Below are positions 25,110 to 32,711 of a stretch of 64,000 bases of DNA, piece after piece. The notes under the pieces are model-generated. The model did not search any database and was not told where the DNA came from. It saw only the letters and a list, made by a program, of their open reading frames with translations. Position numbers and translations under genes: made by a program. The DNA comes from Stagnihabitans sp043738565 (lineage in GTDB: Bacteria > Pseudomonadota > Alphaproteobacteria > Rhodobacterales > Rhodobacteraceae): contig JAYUGA010000323.1 in assembly GCA_043738565.1 (NCBI GenBank), forward strand, positions 1 through 64,000, given 5' to 3'. Position 1 is the first letter of the stretch. Each line of letters opens with the position of its first letter.

Positions 25110-25967
25110 GCCAGGCCGCGTCCGCCGCCGCGACCTGCATCTGCACCGCCTGCACCACGGCCTCGGGCACCGGCAGCAGACTGGCGTCCGGATCGGTGAA
25201 TTTCGGTGTCGCAGTCAGCAGTGCGCGGGAATAGGGGTTTCAGGGACGCGGAAGAAGGCGCGAACCGGGGCGTCTTCGACCACAAGCCCGCCATACAGCA
25301 CGGTCAGGTTCTGGCAGACCTTGGACACCACACCAAGGTCGTGGGTTACAAACAGCTGTGCCGTATTGCGCCGCGCCTGCATCCCGGTGATCAGCCTAAA
25401 AATCTGCTTCTGCACCGTCACATTCAGCGCGGTCGCCGGTTCGCCCGCGATGATCAGCTTCGGTTCCGCCGCAAAGGCCGAGGCGATCAGAATGCGCTGC
25501 CGCATCCGACCCGACAGTTCGTGCGGATAGCACCGCAGCACCCGCTCCGCCCCCTCGATCTGCACCGCCGCCAGCAGTTCCCGCGCCCGCTCCTCGGCCC
25601 TTGCGCGGGTCCAGCCCAGAATATCCACCAAGCGGTCGGTGATCTGCGGGCCTATCCGACGCGAGGGCTTCAACGCAGTCAGCGGGTCTTGCGGGATCAG
25701 CGCCGCCAAGGCCTCGATCTTTTGGCGGCGCTGACCCGGCGGCTTGGTCATCAGATCCACCCCGTCCAGCAGGATTTCGCCCGACATCACCTCCACCGTA
25801 TGGGGCAACGTTCCCAGAACAGCCTTGCCGATCATCGACTTGCCGGCACCGCTTTCGCCGGCCAGACTGCGGACCTCGCCCGGCTCCACCTCCAGCGAAA
25901 CTGCGCGCGGCAGGCGCTCGCCGCCCTTCAGCCGCACTGACAGGTTGCGGACGCTCAGTAAGCTCAT
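25110..25967 (-). pseudogene. ABC ATPase, OppD/DppD type, with degenerate catalytic motifs and a 3' frameshift
   Basis: Starts at ATG 25967 (MSLLSVRNLSVRLKG), overlapping the permease stop (ATGA). Walker A 'GESGAGKSM' is intact. The signature reads LSGRMRQRI, with Arg replacing the invariant second Gly. Walker B reads LIIAGEP instead of LIIADEP, losing the Mg-coordinating Asp, and the D-loop reads TALN instead of TALD. A missing T near 25237 shifts the frame so that translation ends at 25215 (VPETPIPAHC); restoring it gives 'VPETPYSRALLTATPKF'. The protein would be catalytically dead even without the frameshift. Confidence 0.88.
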
Positions 25968-26815
25968 CGCAGCACCGGGTCGTCGCGGTCCTTCAACCCC
26001 TCGCCCAACTGGCCAAAGGCCAGCACTGTCAGGAACAGGGTGGCCAGCGGGAAAATCAGCACCCACCACGCCTGAAGCACGCTGATCCGTCCTTCCGCAA
26101 TCATGCCGCCCCAGGTCGGGTCGTCAGTGGCAATCGACAGGTTCACGAAGGACAATATCGCCTCGACAATCAACGCGATACCCATTTCCAGCGGCAGCAA
26201 CACCACGATGGTCGGCAGGACATCGGGCAGGATTTCAACCAGCATCGTGCCGATCCGCGACCGCCCCGCGACCTGCGCCGAGGCTACATAATCCATCACG
26301 CCCTGCCCCATCGCCTCTGCCCGGATCACCCTGGCAAACCGGGTCCAGTCGATGATGACGATGGCGGAGACGATCGAAAACAACCCCGGCCCCAGCACCG
26401 CGATCAGCAAGATCGAGAACAGCACCGGCGGAAACGTCATCCAGATGTCGATCAGCCGCGAGATCAGCACATCGACCCAGCCGCGCAGGAACCCCGCCAG
26501 CAGGCCCAAGGTCGCGCCGACAAGGCAGGTCAGCGTTCCGGCGATCAAAGCCGCCTCCAGCGCGATCCTTGCGCCAAAAATGATCCGGCTCAGCACATCG
26601 CGGCCCGGACTGTCGGTGCCCAGCAGAAACGACGGGTCCGCGCCACGCACCCAGAACGGCGGCAAGCGGCCCGAGAGCAGGTCTAGCGCCAAGGGGTCTT
26701 TCGGCGCGACCCAAGGCACCGCCACAGCGACCAAGGCGACGAACGCCAGCCACAACACCGACAACCACAACCGTGACCCCGCGCCCCGCCTGACCTGCGT
26801 GCGCCCAGCAGCCAT
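25964..26815 (-). CDS. ABC transporter permease, DppC type (still open)
   Basis: 283 residues with the usual N-terminal helix (LWLSVLWLAFVALVAVAV), the DppC signature 'LLGTDSPGRDVLSRIIFG', the permease domain with docking loop 'DYVASAQVAGRSRIGTML', and the C-terminal 'GQLGEGLKDRDDPVLR', where the normal LGDGLRD-x-LDP ending is altered. No stop or frameshift. It couples to the downstream ATPase gene by a 4-base overlap. Its partner DppB-type permease has at least three frameshifts, so a working pore is unlikely. Confidence 0.85.
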   Translation of the reverse strand: MAAGRTQVRRGAGSRLWLSVLWLAFVALVAVAVPWVAPKDPLALDLLSGRLPPFWVRGADPSFLLGTDSPGRDVLSRIIFGARIALEAALIAGTLTCLVGATLGLLAGFLRGWVDVLISRLIDIWMTFPPVLFSILLIAVLGPGLFSIVSAIVIIDWTRFARVIRAEAMGQGVMDYVASAQVAGRSRIGTMLVEILPDVLPTIVVLLPLEMGIALIVEAILSFVNLSIATDDPTWGGMIAEGRISVLQAWWVLIFPLATLFLTVLAFGQLGEGLKDRDDPVLR

Positions 26816-27793
26816 GCCGCAACCTCGGGTTCAGCGCGGCATAGCACAGGTCCACCGCCAAATTGACCCCGGTGAAGATCACCGCGAACAGGATCACGAT
26901 ACCCTGGATCAGTGGCAGATCGCGGTTGACCGCCGCATCAATCGCCATGTTCCCCAGCCCTTCATAGGAAAACAGCCGCTCGATGATCACCGTGCCACCG
27001 ATCAGAAAGGTGAACTGCACCCCGACCAGGGTAAGCGTCGGCAGCACGGCATTCGGCAATGCCTCGCGCAGGATCACATGGGTTTCGCCGTAACCCTTGG
27101 TGCTCGCCAGGGTGACATAATCCAGATGCATCACCTCATTCAAACTTTGCTTCAAAAAGCTGGCTGATGATCGCGGCAAAAGGGATCGCGAGTGCCAAAG
27201 CCGACGTGAACATGTGGCTCAGAAGGTCGCGCGTCAGGTCGAACCGGAGCCGCAGGACACTTGCCACCAGATAGAAATTGGTGGTGAATGGCAGGGTCAG
27301 CAAGGGCGTCACCCGCCCGGAAATCTGAAACACCGGCACCAGCACGCCAAACCGCAGGATCAGCGCGGCCCCCACAGGAAATCGGGCACCGACAGCGCCA
27401 TGCCGTTGCCCACGTCAATCGCCGCCTCGACCCGCGTGCCGCGCAGCCGGGTTCCGGTCAGCGGCGCCGCACCGCCCAGAGCCACGGCCATCCCCAACGC
27501 CATGACCGACAACTCCAGAGTCGCAGACAAATGGTCCAGCACCAGCGCCAGCACCGGCTGACGGTTGGTGATCGACACCCCGCAATCGCCGCGCAACACC
27601 CCCGCTCCCCAGATCAGGAACTGCGAGGGATCGGCTTGTCCAACCCGTACAGCGCCGTCAGCCGCGCCACATCGGCCTCCGTCGCCTGCGGCGGCAGCAT
27701 CATCGCAATCGGATTGCCCGGCACCACCCGGATCACGAAAAACACGATCACCTCCACACCGAACAGCGTGACCGCTGTTGTGGCCAGACGCAA
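26816..27793 (-). pseudogene. ABC permease, DppB type, with three single-base indels
   Basis: The N-terminus is readable from a TTG near 27793 ('LRLATTAVTLFGVEVIVFFV', then 'RVVPGNPIAMMLPP'); no good ATG or ribosome site was found, so the start is uncertain. Lesions: one missing C near 27640 (after 'YGLDKPI'); one missing G in a G-run near 27367 (after 'LSVPDFLWG'); one extra T in a T-run near 27160 (after 'IPFAAIISQL'). Between them the protein reads normally ('LILRFGVLVPVFQISGRV', 'SLNEVMHLDYVTLASTKGYG'). The last frame also runs past the expected end (..YAALNPRLRHG) into the next gene, suggesting a lost stop. Confidence 0.9.
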
Positions 27794-27825
27794 CAGGAGG
27801 CATGCACCAGCCTAATCTCTTCCCC

Positions 27826-27883
27826 CGTTCATTTCGGCAAAAATACTCCACAGTGGGTCCGGGGGGTGTGAAACCCCCCGGCC
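27826..27883 (+). repeat. Dispersed intergenic repeat, AAATATCCC type, copy 4 (mutated core)
   Basis: The left part is CGTTCATTTCGGCAAAAATACTCC, so the core is AAATACTCC instead of AAATATCCC. The hairpin is perfect: CCGGGGGGT, loop GTGAA, ACCCCCCGG (27859-27881), almost identical to copy 1. Located between the binding-protein fragment and the permease pseudogene. Confidence 0.75.
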
Positions 27884-27889
27884 TTTCCA

Positions 27890-28899
27890 TCAAGCCCGCT
27901 TCACCAGATGCGGCAACGGCGCCCCCGAGGCATGCGGCGTCACCACCACGCCCGTCGCCGACAGGATCGGCTGCACATATTGCAACAGCGGGATCACATT
28001 GGCGTTTTCGGCGATGTAGCGGTCCACATCCTTCCGGCCCTGAATCCGCTTGGCCTCATCCGCCTCACCCCACAGGGGGCCGATCTTGTCGATCAGATCC
28101 TGGCTGTCCCATACCGAATGGGGGCTGGGGCCGAACATCGCAAACCCGGTGGAAGTCGTTGGATCGCGCACCGAATTGCCCCAGTTGTAGAACGCCGTCG
28201 GGGCCAGTCTGTTTGCCGCGCGCAGTTCATAATGTTTGGCGATTTCATAGGTTTCGATCCTCGCCTCGATGCCGACCTTGCGCCACAGGCCGACGATGGC
28301 CTGGATCATCTCGTAATCCTTCGGCTTGAAACCCTTGGTGGTCTGGATGGTGAACTTGACAGGTTTATCAAACGAGTAGCCCGAAGCGGCCAGCAGTTTC
28401 ACCGCCGCATCCGGGTCATAGGGCGTCTTGATCGTCGGATCATAGGCGTCATAATCCGGGGTCTCCAGCGTATCAATCGGCACGCCATAGCCGGACAGCA
28501 GACGGGTGATAATGGTCTGCTTGTCGATGGCGGCGACAGCGGCATGGCGGACGTTGGGGTCAAGCATGACTTCGATATCATTGAGGAAAATCATGCCGAT
28601 GTCAGAAATCGGATGGGCGATGCCGTTGAACGTGCCCTTCAGGCGGTCGTCTTCCTCATAGGGCATTTCCAGCGTGACATGGCTGTTGCCGGATTCCACT
28701 TCGGCGACCCACGCCGCAGGATCGGTGACGAATTTTATCGTCACCGTGCCTAACTCCGGCTTGCCGCCCCAGTACTTCGCATTTGCTTGCAAACGCACGT
28801 ATGCGCCGCGTTCGAACTTCTCGACTTTGTAGGGGCCGGTGCCGATGGGGGCTGCCTCGGAGCCCTCTGCCCCGACCTTTTCGCAATAGGCTTTCGGAT
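27890..28899 (-). pseudogene. ABC substrate-binding protein, family 5, C-terminal fragment
   Basis: Only about the last 335 residues remain. The frame can be followed upstream to about 28899 ('KAYCEKVGAEGSEAAPIGTG', then 'PYKVEKFERGAYVRLQANAK') before it gives way to an unrelated reading frame; the N-terminal signal peptide and first lobe are missing. The remaining part is undamaged through 'AAIDKQTIITRLLSGYG' and 'NWGNSVRDPTTSTGF' to the end. An ATG at 28798 opens the frame but is internal to the fold. The missing 5' portion points to a deletion at about 28.90 kb. Confidence 0.88.
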
Positions 28900-29154
28900 G
28901 AATTCAAGGCCATGCCTGATCAGCTCCGCTGAATATGCCTTGAAAAACGCCGATCCGGCAAACAGCGACAGGTTCATCGCGGCCCAGTCACGGCGGAAGC
29001 CGGGCAAAGTGTATTCGCCGGTCTTGACCGCGCCGCCCGCCACTGGCGCCTGTTCGAACACCCCGACGCGCCAGCCCCTCGCGGCCAGATGCGGGGCTGC
29101 GACCAGCGTGTTGTGGTCGGCTCCGATGAAAACCGCGTCAAAGCTGGTTGGCAT
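28900..29154 (-). pseudogene. FAD-dependent oxidoreductase (phytoene desaturase-like), N-terminal fragment
   Basis: About 85 N-terminal residues of a flavoprotein usually around 500 residues long. It begins 'MPTSFDAVFIGADHNTLVAA' and continues 'VGVFEQAPVAGGAVKTGEYT' and 'DWAAMNLSLFAGSAFFKAYS'. The dinucleotide-binding motif is already damaged (GADHNT where relatives have GAGHNG). At about 28900 the sequence passes directly into the middle of a peptide-binding protein in another frame. Thus the 3' end of this gene and the 5' end of the next were lost together. Confidence 0.82.
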
Positions 29155-29166
29155 TTATCGCTCCGG

Positions 29167-29198
29167 TTGACGTTGGGATATTTGCAAATGCATTTAAT
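29167..29198 (+). promoter_or_regulatory. Candidate promoter/operator of the cyclase-marR-ior operon
   Basis: A TTGACG -35-like hexamer (29167-29172) is followed by two overlapping perfect palindromes, ATTTGCAAAT (29180-29189) and AAATGCATTT (29186-29195), and an AT-rich TTTAAT. Palindromes of this kind are typical MarR-family binding sites and the operon encodes a MarR protein, so autoregulation is likely. The promoter call itself is weak; spacing to a clear -10 is not ideal. Confidence 0.45.
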
Positions 29199-29301
29199 TC
29201 TGTCTAGTCTGATTCAGGCGGGTGAGGCCAAAGTGGCTGTCTTCTTTGCGTCTTGCCCACGTCTTGCTTGCGTGAAGACAAATGGCGACAGGGAAAATGA
29301 C

Positions 29302-30093
29302 ATGACGTCTGCAACGATGCTGGCCGATCTGGCCGGAATGCTGGCCTCGGGTGGGGTCGAGGTGGTGGACCTTACCGGGGTTCTGGGGCCGGACACGCCG
29401 CTGCTGAAACTGCCGCCCGACTTTGCCCGCGACACCCCGGCGATCGAAATTCATCGCATCAGCGAATATGACAAGGACGGCCCGTTCTGGGCGTGGAACT
29501 GGCTGAAGGTCGGTGAACATTCGGGGACGCATTTCGACGCGCCGCACCACTGGATCACCGGCCGCGACTACGCCGACGGCTATACCGACACTTTGCCGGT
29601 GCAGCGGCTGATCGCCCCGGTCAACGTGCTGGATTTCTCCAAGGAATGTGCGGCCAACGCGGATTTCCTGCTGACCATCGCGCATGTGAAGGCGTGGGAG
29701 GCCGGGCATGGTGCGATCAGGGCTGGCGAATGGGTTGTTTTGCGCTCGGACTGGGATGCGCGTTCGCACGACGCGGCACTGTTCCTGAACGCCAACGACA
29801 CCGGGCCGCATACGCCGGGGCCGACCGCCGAGGTGGTGGAATATCTGATCGGGCAGGGAATTGTCGGCTGGGGCAGCCAGTGCATCGGCACCGATGCGGG
29901 GCAAGCCGGTGGCATGAACCCGCCGTTCCCGGCGCACAACCTTTTGCACAAGAACAACCGTTACGGGCTGGCGTCTCTGGCCAACCTCGACAAACTGCCG
30001 CCCAGGGGCGCGATCCTGATTGCGGCACCGCTCAAGATCAAAAACGGCACCGGGTCGCCGATCCGGGCGCTGGCTTTGGTGCCGAGGGGCTAG
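29302..30093 (+). CDS. Cyclase-family protein (kynurenine formamidase-like hydrolase)
   Basis: 263 residues from the ATG at 29302, preceded by ACAGGGAAAATGAC; longer in-frame starts upstream run through the promoter region. The metal-binding signature of the PF04199 cyclase/formamidase family is clear: 'GEHSGTHFDAPHHW'. Other family marks are 'VVDLTGVLGPDTPLL', 'WVVLRSDWDAR' and 'IVGWGSQCIGTDAGQAGGM'. Members hydrolyse amide or ester bonds in small aromatic or ring-shaped compounds, for example N-formylkynurenine. Lying before a MarR gene and indolepyruvate oxidoreductase, it may act in aromatic or tryptophan-derived catabolism; that is inference. Confidence 0.88.
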   Translation: MTSATMLADLAGMLASGGVEVVDLTGVLGPDTPLLKLPPDFARDTPAIEIHRISEYDKDGPFWAWNWLKVGEHSGTHFDAPHHWITGRDYADGYTDTLPVQRLIAPVNVLDFSKECAANADFLLTIAHVKAWEAGHGAIRAGEWVVLRSDWDARSHDAALFLNANDTGPHTPGPTAEVVEYLIGQGIVGWGSQCIGTDAGQAGGMNPPFPAHNLLHKNNRYGLASLANLDKLPPRGAILIAAPLKIKNGTGSPIRALALVPRG

Positions 30094-30096
30094 GAT

Positions 30097-30567
30097 ATGC
30101 CTGACGGCGCCACCAATTATCCACGCCTGGGCGAGATCGGCTTGGGCAATTACGCGCCCTATCTGATGAACCGGATCATGGGGCGCTATAATGCCAGCTT
30201 GCGGGCCGAAATGGCCGAACTGGGGTTGAGCACGCCGAAGATGCGGGCATTGGCGCTGCTGTCGGTGGTGGAAGGCCCGCTGATCGGGGAATTGTCGGTC
30301 TATACGGTAGTGGAGGCTTCGACGTTGAGCCGCGCCTTGGACCAGTTGCAGGCCGATGGGCTGGTGCGGCGCGAGGTGGATGCGGCCGACAGCCGGGCGG
30401 TGCGGGTCTTTGCCACCGATGCGGGGCGGGCGACGTTCGAGACCCTGTGGCCGCATATGGCCGCCGGGCAGGCGCGGATGTTTCGCGGGATCCCGGCGGA
30501 GGAACGCAGCGCCTTTGTCGGCACCTTGCAGAAGATGCTGGCGAATATCCGGAGGCATGACATCTGA
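30097..30567 (+). CDS. MarR-family transcriptional regulator
   Basis: 156 residues, starting 3 bases after the cyclase stop. It has the winged-helix core: 'LSTPKMRALALLSVVEGPLI' region, recognition helix 'EASTLSRALDQLQADGLV', and wing 'RREVDAADSRAVRVFATDAG'. It overlaps the alpha subunit gene start (TGATG). Most MarR proteins repress their own operon and respond to a small aromatic ligand; palindromes at 29180-29195 are the likely site. The effector cannot be inferred beyond the aromatic flavour of the operon. Confidence 0.9.
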   Translation: MPDGATNYPRLGEIGLGNYAPYLMNRIMGRYNASLRAEMAELGLSTPKMRALALLSVVEGPLIGELSVYTVVEASTLSRALDQLQADGLVRREVDAADSRAVRVFATDAGRATFETLWPHMAAGQARMFRGIPAEERSAFVGTLQKMLANIRRHDI

Positions 30568-32711
30568 TGGCAGAACGTTCATTCAAGGCGGAGGTCGAAC
30601 ATCTGCGGCTGGGGGAGGGCGGCACCTTCACCGGCGAGGGGATTCTGGCGCTGACCAAGGCTTTGCTGGAAAATTGCGTCGGCTATGTCGGCGGCTATCA
30701 GGGCGCGCCGATCAGCCATCTGATGGATGTGCTGGCAGATGCGCAGGAACTTTTGGCGGAACTCGGGGTGCGGTTCGAGGCCAATGCCAATGAGGCGGCG
30801 GCGGCGGCGATGCTGGCCGCTTCGGTGCATTATCCGATCCGGGGTGCGGTGACGTTCAAAGGGCCGGTCGGGGTCAATGTCGCCTCGGACGCTTTGGCGA
30901 ACCTCGCGTCGTCGGGTGTCACCGGCGGCGCTTTGGTGATTGTCGGCGAGGATTACGGCGAAGGCTCGTCGATCATGCAGGAGCGCAGCCATGCCTTTGC
31001 GATGAAGTCGCAGTTCTGGCTGTTGGATCCACGGCCGAATTTGCCCAGTATTGTGAAGGCGGTCGGCGACAGTTTTGCGCTGTCAGAGGCGACGAATACC
31101 CCGGTCATGCTGATGGTCCGCATCCGGTCGTGCCATGTCACCGGGCAGTTCGCCACCCGTGACAACCAGCGGCCCAAGCTGTCGGTCAAGGATGCGCTGA
31201 AGGCGCCGCGCTCGGATTTCAACCGGGTTGTCTTGCCGCCGATGTCCTATGTCCACGAACAGGACAAGGTGAAAAACCGCTGGCCGGCGGCGCAGGCCTT
31301 CATCAGGGACCACCGGCTGAATGAGGTGTTCGGGCCGGACGCCCGCGTCGGCATCGTCGTGCAGGGCGGCATGTACAACGGCACCATCCGCGCCCTGCAA
31401 CGGCTGGGTCTGGCGGATATCTACGGCGAGACGCTGGTGCCGCTCTATGTGCTGAACGTCACCTATCCGCTGGTGCCGGACGAGTTTCTGGCCTTTGCGG
31501 CGGGCAAGGACCATGTTCTGGTGATCGAGGAAGGCCAGCCGGAGTTCATCGAACAGGCGCTGGGGTCCATGCTGTACCGGGCCGAGGGCAGCACCAGACT
31601 GCACGGCAAGGGCGCGTTGCCGATGGCGGGAGAATATACCGGAACGGTGATGTTCCAGGGCATCGAGGCTTTCCTGAAAGCCGCCGCACCGGGGATGCTG
31701 GCCGCGACCGTCCGAGCGCCGAATGAAGACAAGCCGCAAATCCCCGACCTGAGCAAAACCGTACCGATCCGCCCGCCGGGGTTCTGCACCGGCTGCCCGG
31801 AGCGGCCGATCTTTGCCGCGATGAAGCTGGTGGAACAGGAACTGGGCAAGCACCAGATCGCCGCTGACATCGGCTGTCACCTGTTCGCGGCACTGCCGCC
31901 GTTTGAAATCGGTGGGGCGACGATGGGCTATGGCCTTGGGCCCGCCGCCAATGGGGCGTTTGATGGCGGCGGCGAACGCAGGCCGATTGCGATCATCGGC
32001 GATGGCGGGTTCTGGCATAACGGGCTGTCGTCCAGTTTCACCAACATGGCGTTCAACAAATCCGACGGTGTCGCCATCGTGGTCGACAACTACTATTCCG
32101 CCGCGACCGGTGGCCAGGACAACATGTCGTCCCGCGCCAACAATGCCACCAAATCGACGAAAAACCCGATCTCCAAGGCGCTGAAAGGCGTGGGGATCGA
32201 CTGGGTCCGGCAGATTGACCACACTTATGACGTGGGCAAGATGCGCGACACGCTGCGTGAGGCTTTGACGACAAAGACGCCGGGGCCGAAGGTGATTGTG
32301 GCGTCATCGGAATGCATGCTGAACAAGCAGCGCCGGGAAAAGCCGTTGCGCGCCCGCGCGATCAAGGAAGGTCGTCGGGTCGAGGTGCCGCGCTTTGGTG
32401 TCGATGAAGACATCTGCACCGGCGATCACGCCTGCATCCGGCTGTCGGGTTGCCCCTCGCTCAGTTTGAAAAAGCTGGAGGATCCGTTGCGCGATGACCC
32501 GGTGGCCTCGATCGACCAAAGTTGCGTCGGCTGCGGCAATTGTGGCGAGGTTGCCGATGCCGCAATCCTGTGCCCCAGCTTTTACCGCGCCGATGTGGTC
32601 CACAACCCCTCGGCTTGGGAACAGCGATTGGCGGCATTCCGCGCCCGCATCTTCCGCTGGCTGCAAACCCGCCGCGCGGCGAAACGCCTGTCGTTCGAGG
32701 GGGCACCATGA
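30567..32711 (+). CDS. iorA: Indolepyruvate ferredoxin oxidoreductase, alpha (TPP and ferredoxin) subunit
   Basis: 714 residues, the usual size for IorA. It catalyses oxidative decarboxylation of aryl-pyruvates to aryl-acetyl-CoA with ferredoxin as acceptor. The N-terminal pyruvate-oxidoreductase domain (VGGYQGAPISHLMDVL) is followed by the TPP-binding domain with 'IIGDGGFWHNG' and the Mg/TPP 'DNYYSAATGGQ' region. The first metal/Cys site is 'CTGCPERP'. The C-terminal ferredoxin-like part carries Cys in 'DICTGDHACIRLSGCPS' and 'QSCVGCGNCGEVADAAILCPS'. It couples to marR upstream and to the beta subunit gene downstream (ATGA). Confidence 0.92.
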   Translation: MAERSFKAEVEHLRLGEGGTFTGEGILALTKALLENCVGYVGGYQGAPISHLMDVLADAQELLAELGVRFEANANEAAAAAMLAASVHYPIRGAVTFKGPVGVNVASDALANLASSGVTGGALVIVGEDYGEGSSIMQERSHAFAMKSQFWLLDPRPNLPSIVKAVGDSFALSEATNTPVMLMVRIRSCHVTGQFATRDNQRPKLSVKDALKAPRSDFNRVVLPPMSYVHEQDKVKNRWPAAQAFIRDHRLNEVFGPDARVGIVVQGGMYNGTIRALQRLGLADIYGETLVPLYVLNVTYPLVPDEFLAFAAGKDHVLVIEEGQPEFIEQALGSMLYRAEGSTRLHGKGALPMAGEYTGTVMFQGIEAFLKAAAPGMLAATVRAPNEDKPQIPDLSKTVPIRPPGFCTGCPERPIFAAMKLVEQELGKHQIAADIGCHLFAALPPFEIGGATMGYGLGPAANGAFDGGGERRPIAIIGDGGFWHNGLSSSFTNMAFNKSDGVAIVVDNYYSAATGGQDNMSSRANNATKSTKNPISKALKGVGIDWVRQIDHTYDVGKMRDTLREALTTKTPGPKVIVASSECMLNKQRREKPLRARAIKEGRRVEVPRFGVDEDICTGDHACIRLSGCPSLSLKKLEDPLRDDPVASIDQSCVGCGNCGEVADAAILCPSFYRADVVHNPSAWEQRLAAFRARIFRWLQTRRAAKRLSFEGAP

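Noticed and set aside
15934..29154. All frameshifts being sequencing errors
   Set aside because: Several indels do lie in homopolymers, but seven nonsense substitutions, degenerate catalytic motifs, a stop loss and a deletion junction cannot come from homopolymer miscalls. Error may still add to the count.
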